DNA of 64,000 bases from positions 4,515,501 to 4,579,500 of the forward strand of contig NZ_CP028908.1 of the NCBI RefSeq assembly GCF_024181725.1, given 5' to 3'. The position numbers and the translations under genes were made by a program. Position 1 is the stretch's first letter. Every line of letters starts with the position of its first letter. The notes below the pieces were generated by a model. It worked only from the letters and a program-made list of their open reading frames with translations. It was not told where the DNA came from and did no database searches. This document shows, piece after piece, positions 18,370 through 25,729 of this stretch. The DNA is from Bradyrhizobium sp. WD16 (lineage in GTDB: Bacteria; Pseudomonadota; Alphaproteobacteria; Rhizobiales; Xanthobacteraceae).

Positions 18370-19527
18370 ATGGCGAGCCTGGCGGAAAAGCGCATCGTCG
18401 AAGTGGTCGACGAGGCGGCGGAGCAGCCGGCCGAGAACACCGGCGCGCGGCCCGAGGAACTGCGGCTCCTCGAGGCGCTCCTGTTCGCTGCTTCCGAACC
18501 ATTGGATCAGTCGGCGCTGGCCAAGCGCATGCCCGAAGGGGTCGACGTCAAGGACGCTCTGCATCGGCTCCAGGCCGATTACGCCTTGCGCGGCGTCAAT
18601 CTGGTGCGGATCGGCACCAAATGGTCATTCCGGACCGCAACCGACCTGTCGTGGCTGATGACCCGCGAGAGCACCGAGACCCGGCGGTTGTCCCGGGCGG
18701 CCATCGAGGTGCTGGCGATCGTCGCCTATCACCAGCCGGTGACCCGCGCCGAGATCGAGGACATTCGCGGTGTCGTGACCTCCAAGGGCACGCTCGACGT
18801 GCTGCTGGAGACCGGCTGGATCCGGCCTCGCGGCCGTCGCAAGACGCCGGGCCGGCCGCTGACCTTCGGCACCACCGAAACCTTCCTGTCGCAGTTCAGC
18901 CTCGAGGCGCTGAGCGATTTGCCGGGGCTCGAGGAACTCAAGGGCACCGGTCTGCTCGATTCCCGCCTGCCGTCCGGCTTCAGCGTGCCGGCGCCATCGG
19001 ATGATCCGGTGTTGCGCGAGGACGAGGATCCGCTCGAACCCGGCGATCTCGATCTGGCGCTGGCGCCGGCGGTCGAGCCGGAATCGCTCGAAGCGCGGCC
19101 CGCGACTGAAGCCGAGGCAGAGACTGAGGCCGAGGCTGCGTCGGTCGAGACCGGCGACGCGCCGGCAGGGGACGATGCAGAGCCGGAGGCCGAGGCGGAG
19201 CGAGAGACCGACGCGGAGGCCGACACAGAGATCGAGGTCGAGGCAGAGACTGACGACATCGAGGCCGATCTCGCCGAGGCGGTCGCCGAGCTGGTGCTCG
19301 GCGACGAGGTCGACGGCGCCGAGCCTGATGCCGACAGCGTGGAACTCGTGACCGAGGTCGAGGTTCTGTTCGCCGAGACCGAGGCCGCCTCCGAGGATGA
19401 GGCCGACGATCAGGCCGACGCTGACACCGAGGAAGCTGCCGCGGACGAGGCGGAGGGCGAGCGGCCGGCCGCGGAGGCTGATGCCGAAGACGAGAGCGAT
19501 CCCGACCATCCGGCCGACAAGGATTGA
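18370..19527 (+). CDS. scpB: Segregation and condensation protein B with a long acidic C-terminal tail
   Basis: A 385-residue ScpB, the dimeric winged-helix partner of ScpA in condensin. The core spans residues 25-215: RLLEALLFAASEPLD, then IEVLAIVAYHQPVTRAEIE and IRGVVTSKGTLDVLLE. AAGGAG 8 bases before 18370 supports this ATG over the in-frame GTG at 18349. After the core come about 170 residues almost entirely of Glu, Asp and Ala. Such tails occur in alphaproteobacterial ScpB, but this one is long. It is probably disordered, and its length may vary between strains. Confidence 0.93.
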   Translation: MASLAEKRIVEVVDEAAEQPAENTGARPEELRLLEALLFAASEPLDQSALAKRMPEGVDVKDALHRLQADYALRGVNLVRIGTKWSFRTATDLSWLMTRESTETRRLSRAAIEVLAIVAYHQPVTRAEIEDIRGVVTSKGTLDVLLETGWIRPRGRRKTPGRPLTFGTTETFLSQFSLEALSDLPGLEELKGTGLLDSRLPSGFSVPAPSDDPVLREDEDPLEPGDLDLALAPAVEPESLEARPATEAEAETEAEAASVETGDAPAGDDAEPEAEAERETDAEADTEIEVEAETDDIEADLAEAVAELVLGDEVDGAEPDADSVELVTEVEVLFAETEAASEDEADDQADADTEEAAADEAEGERPAAEADAEDESDPDHPADKD

Positions 19528-19679
19528 GGCGGTGGCAATGCGGGACTTCACGCAGGTTAAACTGCCGTTAAGTCCTTGTTTTTGACGCTTGCGGCGCCTA
19601 GTTTCGCTGGGAAAAGGGCCGCTGACCGGGCGTGCGCATTGCCCCCGGTACATGTCCAGCGCGTTGAGGAGTTCGCAGC

Positions 19680-19910
19680 ATGGGTTCGTTGAGCATTTGG
19701 CACTGGATCGTGGTGATCGCGGTGGTCCTGCTGCTGTTCGGTCGTGGCAAGATTTCGGACCTGATGGGCGACGTCGCCCAGGGCATCAAGGCCTTCAAGA
19801 AGGGCATGAAAGACGATGACGTTGCCGACAAGTCCGAGCCGGTGAAGAGCATCGAGAATGCACCGTCGCAGACGGCGCCGCGCACCGACGTCGGCAGCAA
19901 GGCGGTCTGA
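19680..19910 (+). CDS. tatA: Sec-independent protein translocase protein TatA
   Basis: A 76-residue TatA, which forms the flexible pore of the twin-arginine export system. One membrane helix (residues 5-20, [16 protein letters not shown]) is followed by the conserved [27 protein letters not shown] amphipathic helix and a short charged tail. It is preceded by 152 bases after scpB, probably holding its own promoter, and followed by tatB and tatC. Confidence 0.96.
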   Translation: MGSLSIWHWIVVIAVVLLLFGRGKISDLMGDVAQGIKAFKKGMKDDDVADKSEPVKSIENAPSQTAPRTDVGSKAV

Positions 19911-20022
19911 TCGCTTTGGCCCGGGCGTCGCTGACCGGGTCCCATCGGCGCGCGGATCAAGCTTGCCTGCTCAAGTTGATGTTCCAACTTCGACTGTCCT
20001 CTGACGTTCGGCGTCTCATTCC

Positions 20023-20454
20023 ATGTTCGACATAGGCTGGGGTGAAATGGTGGTGATCGGCGTGGTCGCGCTGGTCGCCATCGGCCCGAAAGAATTGCCC
20101 GGCGTTCTGCGCATGGTCGGCCAGTGGGTGGGCAAGGCCCGGCGCATGGCCGCCGAATTCCAGGGCCAGTTCAACGAGGCGATGCGTGAGGCCGAGATGG
20201 CCGACCTGAAGAAATCCTTCGACGAGGTGGCGGACGCGGCGCGCGGTGTGTCCAGCGGCAATGTGCTGTCGTCCGTGACCAGGGACGTCGAGGACGCCCT
20301 GAGGATCGAGCCGCCGGTGGAGCCGACCACGCCCGAACCGCCGACCCCGCAGACCTTCATCGAGGCCGAAACCCACCAGCAGGAAGCCGCGCCGCAGGCG
20401 GAATCGCCTCCGGTGGTGCCGCATGATCCGCCCGAGAGCGGGAAGGGATCATGA
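20023..20454 (+). CDS. tatB: Sec-independent protein translocase protein TatB
   Basis: A 143-residue TatB, which forms the twin-arginine signal receptor with TatC. It starts [26 protein letters not shown], the classical TatB N-terminus with its short membrane helix and the Gly-Pro hinge. A long amphipathic helix follows and then a Pro/Glu-rich tail. Its stop overlaps the tatC start by 4 bases. The spacing from tatA is 112 bases. Confidence 0.96.
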   Translation: MFDIGWGEMVVIGVVALVAIGPKELPGVLRMVGQWVGKARRMAAEFQGQFNEAMREAEMADLKKSFDEVADAARGVSSGNVLSSVTRDVEDALRIEPPVEPTTPEPPTPQTFIEAETHQQEAAPQAESPPVVPHDPPESGKGS

Positions 20455-21260
20455 CCCAGGAAGACATCGAAGCGACCAAGGCGCCCCTGATGGAGCACCT
20501 GATCGAGCTGCGCTCGCGGCTGATCAAGGCGCTGCTCGCCTTCGGCGTCGCTTTCATCTTCTGCTTCTTCTTCGCCAAGCAGATCTACAACGTGCTGGTC
20601 TGGCCGTTCGTATGGGTCGCCGGGCCGGAGAATTCGAAATTCATCTACACCGCGCTGCTCGAATATTTCCTCACCCAGCTCAAGCTGGCGATGTTCGGCG
20701 CCGGCTTCATCTCGTTTCCGGTGATCGCCGCCCAGGTCTACATGTTCGTGGCGCCGGGGCTCTATCGCAACGAGCGCCAGGCCTTTCTGCCCTACCTGAT
20801 CGCGACCCCGTTCTTTTTCGCGCTGGGTTCGCTGCTGGTCTATTTCGTCGTGCTGCCGATGCTGGTGCGCTTTTCGCTCGGCATGCAGCAGGCCGGCAGC
20901 TCGGAGACGGCCCAGATCGCGCTTTTGCCCAAGGTCGGCGAGTATCTCTCGCTGATGATGTCGCTGATCTTCGCCTTCGGCGTCGCTTTTCAGCTACCGG
21001 TGGTGCTGACGCTGCTCGGCCGCATCGGCGTCATCACCTCCAAGCAGCTCAAGGAGAAGCGGCGCTATTTCATCGTCGTCGCCTTCATCATCGCCGCGGT
21101 GCTGACCCCGCCTGATGTGATCAGCCAGGCTTCGCTGGCGATCCCGCTGCTGCTGCTCTACGAGGGCTCGATCATCGCGGTGCGCATGGTCGAGAAGAAA
21201 GCGGCGGCGCAGGCGGTTTCCGGCGCCAGTCCGCCGGCGCCCGGCACGCCGGCGTCGTAA
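20451..21260 (+). CDS. tatC: Sec-independent protein translocase protein TatC
   Basis: A 269-residue TatC with six predicted membrane helices, the receptor for folded, twin-arginine-tagged substrates. [19 protein letters not shown] at the N-terminus and the FxxELPVV-like [19 protein letters not shown] are typical. [20 protein letters not shown] is the conserved last helix. The tail is Ala/Pro-rich. In related genomes serS and surE follow tatC; here an island of about 24 kb intervenes before serS at 45735. Confidence 0.96.
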   Translation: MTQEDIEATKAPLMEHLIELRSRLIKALLAFGVAFIFCFFFAKQIYNVLVWPFVWVAGPENSKFIYTALLEYFLTQLKLAMFGAGFISFPVIAAQVYMFVAPGLYRNERQAFLPYLIATPFFFALGSLLVYFVVLPMLVRFSLGMQQAGSSETAQIALLPKVGEYLSLMMSLIFAFGVAFQLPVVLTLLGRIGVITSKQLKEKRRYFIVVAFIIAAVLTPPDVISQASLAIPLLLLYEGSIIAVRMVEKKAAAQAVSGASPPAPGTPAS

Positions 21261-21636
21261 CCGATCCTCCACCCCAGCGTTTCGGTCCGCTTCGCCGCGC
21301 GAGGTGGCTCTTCACCTCTCCCCGCCCTGAACACCTTTGCGGGGCGAGGTGGTGGCTTGACCGGGCGGCCCAGTAGCCGGGATCGGTGAAAGGGCACGGC
21401 CCTGACGCCATGCGCCCTTGCGCCCATTGTGGACTGGGTCCCCCGCTTGAAGGGGGGCGACACAGAGTGCTGCAGGGCAAGCGCCGCGCCTGTGATGCCG
21501 GCGATGTGTGAGAATACGAGAGCCGCTTCGCGGGGCGAGGTGGCGCCGCGCAGCGACGCGATGCTGTGTCTTCAACTCTCCCGCCATTTGCGGGCGCCGA
21601 TTCCCACCGCGCCGTTTGGCGTACAAAGCCCCGAGC
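21261..21636. other. 376-base gap after tatC with two palindromic intergenic repeats
   Basis: No gene is recognised. CACCTCTCCCCGC (21313-21325) pairs with GCGGGGCGAGGTG (21339-21351) with one mismatch, a GC-rich hairpin of the intergenic type common in this group, and it may serve as the tatC terminator. Farther right, 21501-21593 is a second repeat, also found at 45537-45618. The sequence then runs into the CTAG target of the IS1182 element. Confidence 0.5.
21501..21593 (+). repeat. Dispersed intergenic repeat, left copy flanking the island
   Basis: GCGATGTGTGAGAATACGAG with the following AGCCGCTTCGCGGGGCGAGG matches 45537 onward with small gaps, and the CTTCAACTC..CCCGC..ATTT..CGG part matches again at the right end of that copy. 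Both copies are in the same orientation and stand at the two ends of the island. Confidence 0.6.
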
Positions 21637-21640
21637 CTAG

Positions 21641-23244
21641 CAGCCTGTCGGACTTAGCGCACTCGTCGAGGATTGGTTAGAATCGAAGCGTTGATTCGGC
21701 CTTTCTCAGGGTGGGCGCTGTTGAGCAATTTCCGCACGATTGACCGGCAGACGGGATTTTTGCTTCCGCCCTCGGTCGACGAGTGGCTGCCGGAGCGGCA
21801 TCTGGCGCGTTTCGTCATGGAGGTGATCGACGGCCTCGATCTTCGGGCGATGTGCGGGGATTATCGGGGCTCCGGCTCGGCGGCGTATCATCCCTCGATG
21901 CTGCTTGGACTGCTGGTCTACGGCTACGCGACGGGCGTTTTTTCGAGTCGCAAGCTCGAGCGGGCGAGCTATGACAGCGTGGCGTTCCGCTTCATTGCGG
22001 CCAACGAGCATCCCGACCACGACACGATCGCGGCGTTCCGGCGGCGGTTTCTGAGGGAGATCGAAGCGCTGTTCGTTCAGGTGCTTTTGCTGGCGCGCGA
22101 GATGGGCGTGCTGAAGATGGGCACGGTGGCGCTGGACGGCACGAAGATCCACGCCAGCGCCAGCCGGCACAGCGCGCTTTCTTACGAGCACGCGGGCAAG
22201 ATCGAAGCGCAGTTGAAGGCCGAGGTGGCCGAACTGCTGGCCAAGGCCGAGGCGGCGGACACTGCGGACGTTCCCGACGGGATGTCGGTCCCCGAAGAAC
22301 TGGCGCGGCGCGAGGAGCGCTTGCGGAAAATCGCTGAGGCGCGTGCGAAGATCGAGGCGCGCGCCAAGGAGCGTTACGAGCGCGAGCTTGTGGAGCACGA
22401 GGCCAAGCTGGCGGCGCGGGCGGCCAAAACTGCGGAGACGGGCAAGAAGCCGCGCGGCAAGCCGCCGGAGCCGCCGGAGCTGCCGGCCGAGGGACCGCTG
22501 CCGAAGGACCAGATCAATCTCACGGACGAGGATTCGCGCATCATGCCGGTGGCCGGCGGCGGCTTCGATCAATGCTACAATGCGCAGGCCGCGGTGGCGG
22601 TGGGCAGCATGCTGGTGGTGGCGGCGGACGTGGTTCAGGCACCCAACGACAAGCAGCAGATCGAGCCGACGCTGGACAAGCTCGGGGCCCTGCCTCCGGC
22701 GCTGGGCGAGACCGAAGCGCTGCTCGCGGACGCGGGCTATTTCAGCGGCCCGAACGTCGAAGCCTGTGTGAAGGCGGGGGTGGCGCCGGTGATCGCGATG
22801 GGTCGCCAACCGCACCATCCGCCTCTGGCTGAACGCTTTGAGAAGACCCCGGAGGCGCCGGCCAATCCGACGCCAGTCGAGGCGATGGCGCATCGGGTGA
22901 AGACGGCGGAAGGCCGCAATCTTTACGCTCTGCGCAAACAGACGCCGGAGCCGGTGTTCGGCATCATCAAATCGGTGCTCGGGTTCCGTCAGTTTTCGAT
23001 GCGCGGCCTGGCAAAGGCGCGCGGCGAGTGGAGCCTCGTGACCATGGCCTGGAACATCAAGCGAATGTTCGCCCTCGCCCCCGCCTGAGGCGGACGCAGC
23101 CGGCCGAATGCACCTCGAACCGTCCACGCTATAGCGGTCAGGGCAATCTCACCGCGCCCTCGGCCGGCAATAAAATGAAAACGACCGCACCAGGTTGAAA
23201 AACCAAACCCGCCACAAACTCCAAGACCTCAGTCCGACAGGCTG
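21641..23244 (+). mobile_element. IS1182-family insertion sequence
   Basis: A 1604-base element bounded by inverted repeats: CAGCCTGTCGGACT at 21641 and its reverse complement ending at 23244. It is flanked by CTAG on both sides (21637-21640 and 23245-23248), a likely 4-base target duplication. The right CTAG is also the end of a miniature element, so this IS appears to have landed exactly at the boundary of that element. It carries one full-length transposase gene. Confidence 0.88.
21673..23088 (+). CDS. IS1182-family transposase
   Basis: A 471-residue DDE transposase. The N-terminal part (RQTGFLLPPSVDEWLPERHLARFV, later YHPSMLLGLLVYGYATGVFSSRKLE) and the KMGTVALDGTKIHASASRH segment with the first catalytic Asp are family-typical. 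The middle is a long charged coiled-coil insertion, followed by ILVRE-less DEDSRIMP and LLADAGYFSGPNV, which carries the second Asp. FRQFSMRGLAKARGEWSLVTMAWNIKRM is the conserved end with Glu. The frame opens at a TTG (21673); a second TTG at 21721 (LSNFRTIDRQTGF) may be the real start. No disruption is seen. Confidence 0.92.
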   Translation: MVRIEALIRPFSGWALLSNFRTIDRQTGFLLPPSVDEWLPERHLARFVMEVIDGLDLRAMCGDYRGSGSAAYHPSMLLGLLVYGYATGVFSSRKLERASYDSVAFRFIAANEHPDHDTIAAFRRRFLREIEALFVQVLLLAREMGVLKMGTVALDGTKIHASASRHSALSYEHAGKIEAQLKAEVAELLAKAEAADTADVPDGMSVPEELARREERLRKIAEARAKIEARAKERYERELVEHEAKLAARAAKTAETGKKPRGKPPEPPELPAEGPLPKDQINLTDEDSRIMPVAGGGFDQCYNAQAAVAVGSMLVVAADVVQAPNDKQQIEPTLDKLGALPPALGETEALLADAGYFSGPNVEACVKAGVAPVIAMGRQPHHPPLAERFEKTPEAPANPTPVEAMAHRVKTAEGRNLYALRKQTPEPVFGIIKSVLGFRQFSMRGLAKARGEWSLVTMAWNIKRMFALAPA

Positions 23245-23245
23245 C

Positions 23246-23318
23246 TAGTGTCCTGTCTCCGAATGACCGCTTCATTTGCCTCACCCTCGCACGGTAATTC
23301 GGAGACATCAGGACACTA
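23246..23318. mobile_element. MITE-like palindrome A (IS630-type ends, TA flanks)
   Basis: This 73-base unit has ends TAGTGTCCTG and CAGGACACTA, with internal arms TCTCCGAAT and ATTCGGAGA. The TA bases at both tips fit the TA target duplication of IS630-type transposition. The left half of the element at 62533-62644 is nearly the same sequence. Confidence 0.75.
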
Positions 23319-23333
23319 GCAAAATCAAAAAGC

Positions 23334-23407
23334 TAGTGTCCTGTTTCCAACGTTCGTATCCCATTGCAGCAGGCGCTCATACGAACGTTGGAAACAAGGG
23401 GACACTA
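23334..23407. mobile_element. MITE-like palindrome B
   Basis: This 74-base unit has TAGTGTCC/GGACACTA ends and long internal arms CCAACGTTCGTAT and ATACGAACGTTGG. It has no coding capacity. A diverged inverted copy is at 14743-14819. Confidence 0.75.
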
Positions 23408-23422
23408 GCATCATTATGATTC

Positions 23423-23498
23423 TAGTGTGGTTTTGGATCTGACGCTCGTTCGAAGAACTCGCTCCAATACTGAAACGAGCGTCAGATCCACCACACTA
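23423..23498. mobile_element. MITE-like palindrome C
   Basis: This 76-base unit begins TAGTGTGG and ends CCACACTA, with internal arms GGATCTGACGCTCGTT and AACGAGCGTCAGATCC. It shares its right TA with the left end of the IS630 element. A diverged inverted copy is at about 14655-14731. Confidence 0.75.
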
Positions 23499-24676
23499 GT
23501 GTCCTGACTCTCAATTGCCTTGCAATAACTCACGCTGCCTCGATTTTGTCGAGGGCGGCGCGGGCGCGGTTGATTTTTTCGAGGATGGCCGCGCCCTCGG
23601 CCCTCCACGTGTAGGGCTTCGGGGCGGCATTGCGATCGGAGAGATAGGCTTCGATGTCGCGGACGAGTTAGCCGATGGAAGCGAAGCTGCCCGAGCGTAT
23701 CACGTCGGCGGTTAAATCAGCGAAGAAGCGTTCGACGAGGTTCATCCAGGACGAAGATGTCGGCGTGAAGTGCGACTTGAAGCGCGGGTGACGGGCGAGC
23801 CAAGCCTTGACCTTTGGATGCTTATGCGTGGCATAGTTGTCCTGGATCAGATGGATGTCGAGTTCCTCGGGCGTTTCGCGATTGATCTGTTTCAGGAACC
23901 TGAGCCATTCGATGTGAGTGTGACGCGCCTCGGTGCGCGCGATCAACTTGCCTTTCATCGCATCGAGGGCAGCAAACAACGTAATCGTGCCATGCCGGGT
24001 GTAATCGTGAGTCATTGTCCGGGGACGCTTCGGGGCAAGCGGCAAGCCAAGTTGAGTGCGTTCCAGAGCCTGGCATTGGCTCTTCTCGTCGCAGCATAAC
24101 ACCAGCGCCTTCGCTGGCGGATCGAGGTAGAGCCCGATCACGTCCCAGAACTTTTTCTCAAACTCCGGATCATTCGAGAGCTTGAACGTCTTTACAATGT
24201 GGGGCTTCAAGTCATTCTTTGACCAGATCCGCTGCACAGTACTGTGCGATACTCCGGCATGGCGGCCCATGCTGCGCACGCTCCAACGCTTGCGGTTCTT
24301 CGGCGGACGCGTGGCATCGGTGATGACACGCTCGATTTTCTTCTCTGTAATCGAGGGCTTGCGTCCGCGTCCGCCCTTGTCGTCGAGGCCGTCGAGCCCG
24401 TGTGCCTCGAACCGGCTGGACCATGTCGACACCGTTGGCATCGATGTATCCATCTGCTCGGCGACGAGCTCGATTTTCACCCCCTCCAGACGCAGCAGAA
24501 TAATTTTTGCTCGAAAACGATCGCGATGCGCACTGGTCGGAGCATTGGCCCTCCGTTGGAGTTCAGCCCGTGTCTCCGCATCGGCGGTAAGTACCTTGAC
24601 GGGACGCGCCATCCTCTCAGCTCCTGCTTGCCCGAAGCAACCAAGATTATTTAAACTGATTTGCGAGACGGAACAC
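23499..24676 (-). mobile_element. IS630-family insertion sequence
   Basis: A 1178-base element lying between TA dinucleotides (23497-23498 and 24677-24678). Its left end reads GTGTCCTGACTCTCAATTGCC and its right end, read inward, GTGTTCCGTCTCGCAAATCAG, so the terminal repeats are imperfect. Length, TA target and the encoded transposase all fit the family. The same tips occur on the neighbouring miniature elements, which it probably can mobilise. Confidence 0.85.
23530..24612 (-). pseudogene. IS630-family transposase interrupted by an in-frame stop
   Basis: A helix-turn-helix N-terminus (residues 1-130) is followed by the DDE domain: Asp in LVLCCDEKSQ, Asp in HLIQDNYATHKH and Glu in SSSWMNLVERFF. 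After 314 residues (GSFASIG) a TAA at 23668-23670 stops the frame. The same frame then continues LVRDIEAYLSDRNAAPKPYTW and on to a TGA at 23530, which is the normal C-terminus of the family. A single change from GAA would explain the stop. All three catalytic residues precede it, so partial activity is possible, but the gene is best treated as broken. Confidence 0.85.
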
Positions 24677-24752
24677 TAGTGTGGCTTATGTCTCGCAATT
24701 GCCTACAGGGGCTTGCCGCAAAGGACATAGGCAATTGCGAGACGCCACACTA
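24677..24752. mobile_element. MITE-like palindrome D
   Basis: This 76-base unit abuts the right end of the IS630 element. Its ends are TAGTGTGG and CCACACTA, with internal arms TCTCGCAATTGCCTA and TAGGCAATTGCGAGA. Read inward, its right end TAGTGTGGCGTCTCGCAA matches the IS630 right end in 16 of 18 positions, the closest link between the miniature elements and the transposase gene. Its right half recurs at about 62597-62644. Confidence 0.78.
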
Positions 24753-25096
24753 GGGCCTGCCCGAGGAAAATTCAGGGCAGGTCATGTTCTCTCCAGTCCA
24801 ATTTCGAGTCCTTCTAGTTCAAGTATGGCCGAAGTGAATCGGCGTAAGAGGCAACTACGTTTTTGGTAAATGGCGGCGAATCGTAGACATTATACACGTT
24901 TAGGTTGAATAATTATTCGGCGAACCTGTGCTCGACGAAGTCTCGTCGCGGGCACGGTCTGCGAGGGGCTCGTCCTCAGCGTGCGGGTGCCGTCGAGATC
25001 TCAACACAACATGCTCTTCTGGCGGCCCGTCGGGGACTGAACTCAGCATTGTCGGAGCCTGGAATATTGTTCTTGTCGAGTGGCGGCTGGAGTCGG
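24753..25096 (+). promoter_or_regulatory. 344-base AT-richer gap upstream of the TPS locus
   Basis: No gene or repeat is recognised. The part around 24850-24925 is distinctly AT-rich (for example ATTATACACG and AATAATTATTCGG) and is the most likely place for the promoter of the ialB-like/tpsA/tpsB operon. I cannot fix individual promoter boxes. Confidence 0.35.
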
Positions 25097-25729
25097 ATGG
25101 GAATTCTGCGTGACGGCGCCTGCGGTTTTGCGACCGCCCTCGCTTTGGCGATTGCACCGACGCTTGCGCTTGCGGAGCAATCCGGATCGCCGCCCTCGGG
25201 CTCGCCGCTGACGTCTCCTGTTGCCGGTCAGGGCGGGCCCGACATCGTTCGTCATGGGGACTGGGAGCTCATCTGTCGGTCGCCGGCCGTTCGCGCCGAC
25301 GCAGGGGCGTCTGACAAAGAGACGTCCGTGATGTCCGGCGGTGGTCCGTGCCGGATATCGCAGAGACTGGCGGTTAAGGCATCCGGCGAGACGGTATTCC
25401 TGGTCAACGTGCTCGCTGCGAAGCAATCCGGACAGCAAGTCGTCGTCATCTCGACGCCGCTCGGCGGCTACCTCGTGCCGGGCCTTGAACTCCGGATCGA
25501 CAACGGTCGGCCGGTGCGGGTGCTCTACGAAACCTGCAATTCCTCGGGGTGCCACGGCGGGTTTGCCATGAGCGGTGCAATCCGGGCCGGGTTGCTCGGC
25601 GGCAAGCAGCTCAAGGTGCGGATATGGACGACCAAGAGCGAGCCTGTCGATGTCGGCGTTTCGCTCAACGGGTTTGCGGCGGCCGTCAAGGCGATGACCG
25701 CGGCGCAATCGGCGGAGGTCGCCCGATGA
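25097..25729 (+). CDS. Invasion-associated locus B (IalB) family exported protein
   Basis: A 210-residue protein with a signal peptide (hydrophobic ATALALAIAPTLALA, cleavage near residue 27). The IalB core follows: HGDWELICR, PCRISQRLAV, PLGGYLVPGLELRIDNG, then YETCNSSGCHGGFAM with a conserved cysteine pair, and VGVSLNGFAAAV at the end. Family members are small periplasmic or surface proteins; in Bartonella one is linked to host-cell invasion, but most have no known role. The ATG at 25097 has GGAG 6 bases upstream. Its stop overlaps the tpsA start by 4 bases, tying it to the secretion operon. Confidence 0.85.
   Translation: MGILRDGACGFATALALAIAPTLALAEQSGSPPSGSPLTSPVAGQGGPDIVRHGDWELICRSPAVRADAGASDKETSVMSGGGPCRISQRLAVKASGETVFLVNVLAAKQSGQQVVVISTPLGGYLVPGLELRIDNGRPVRVLYETCNSSGCHGGFAMSGAIRAGLLGGKQLKVRIWTTKSEPVDVGVSLNGFAAAVKAMTAAQSAEVAR

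Noticed and set aside
21641-23244. IS1182 element as a transposon carrying cargo
   Set aside because: The inverted repeats enclose only the transposase gene.
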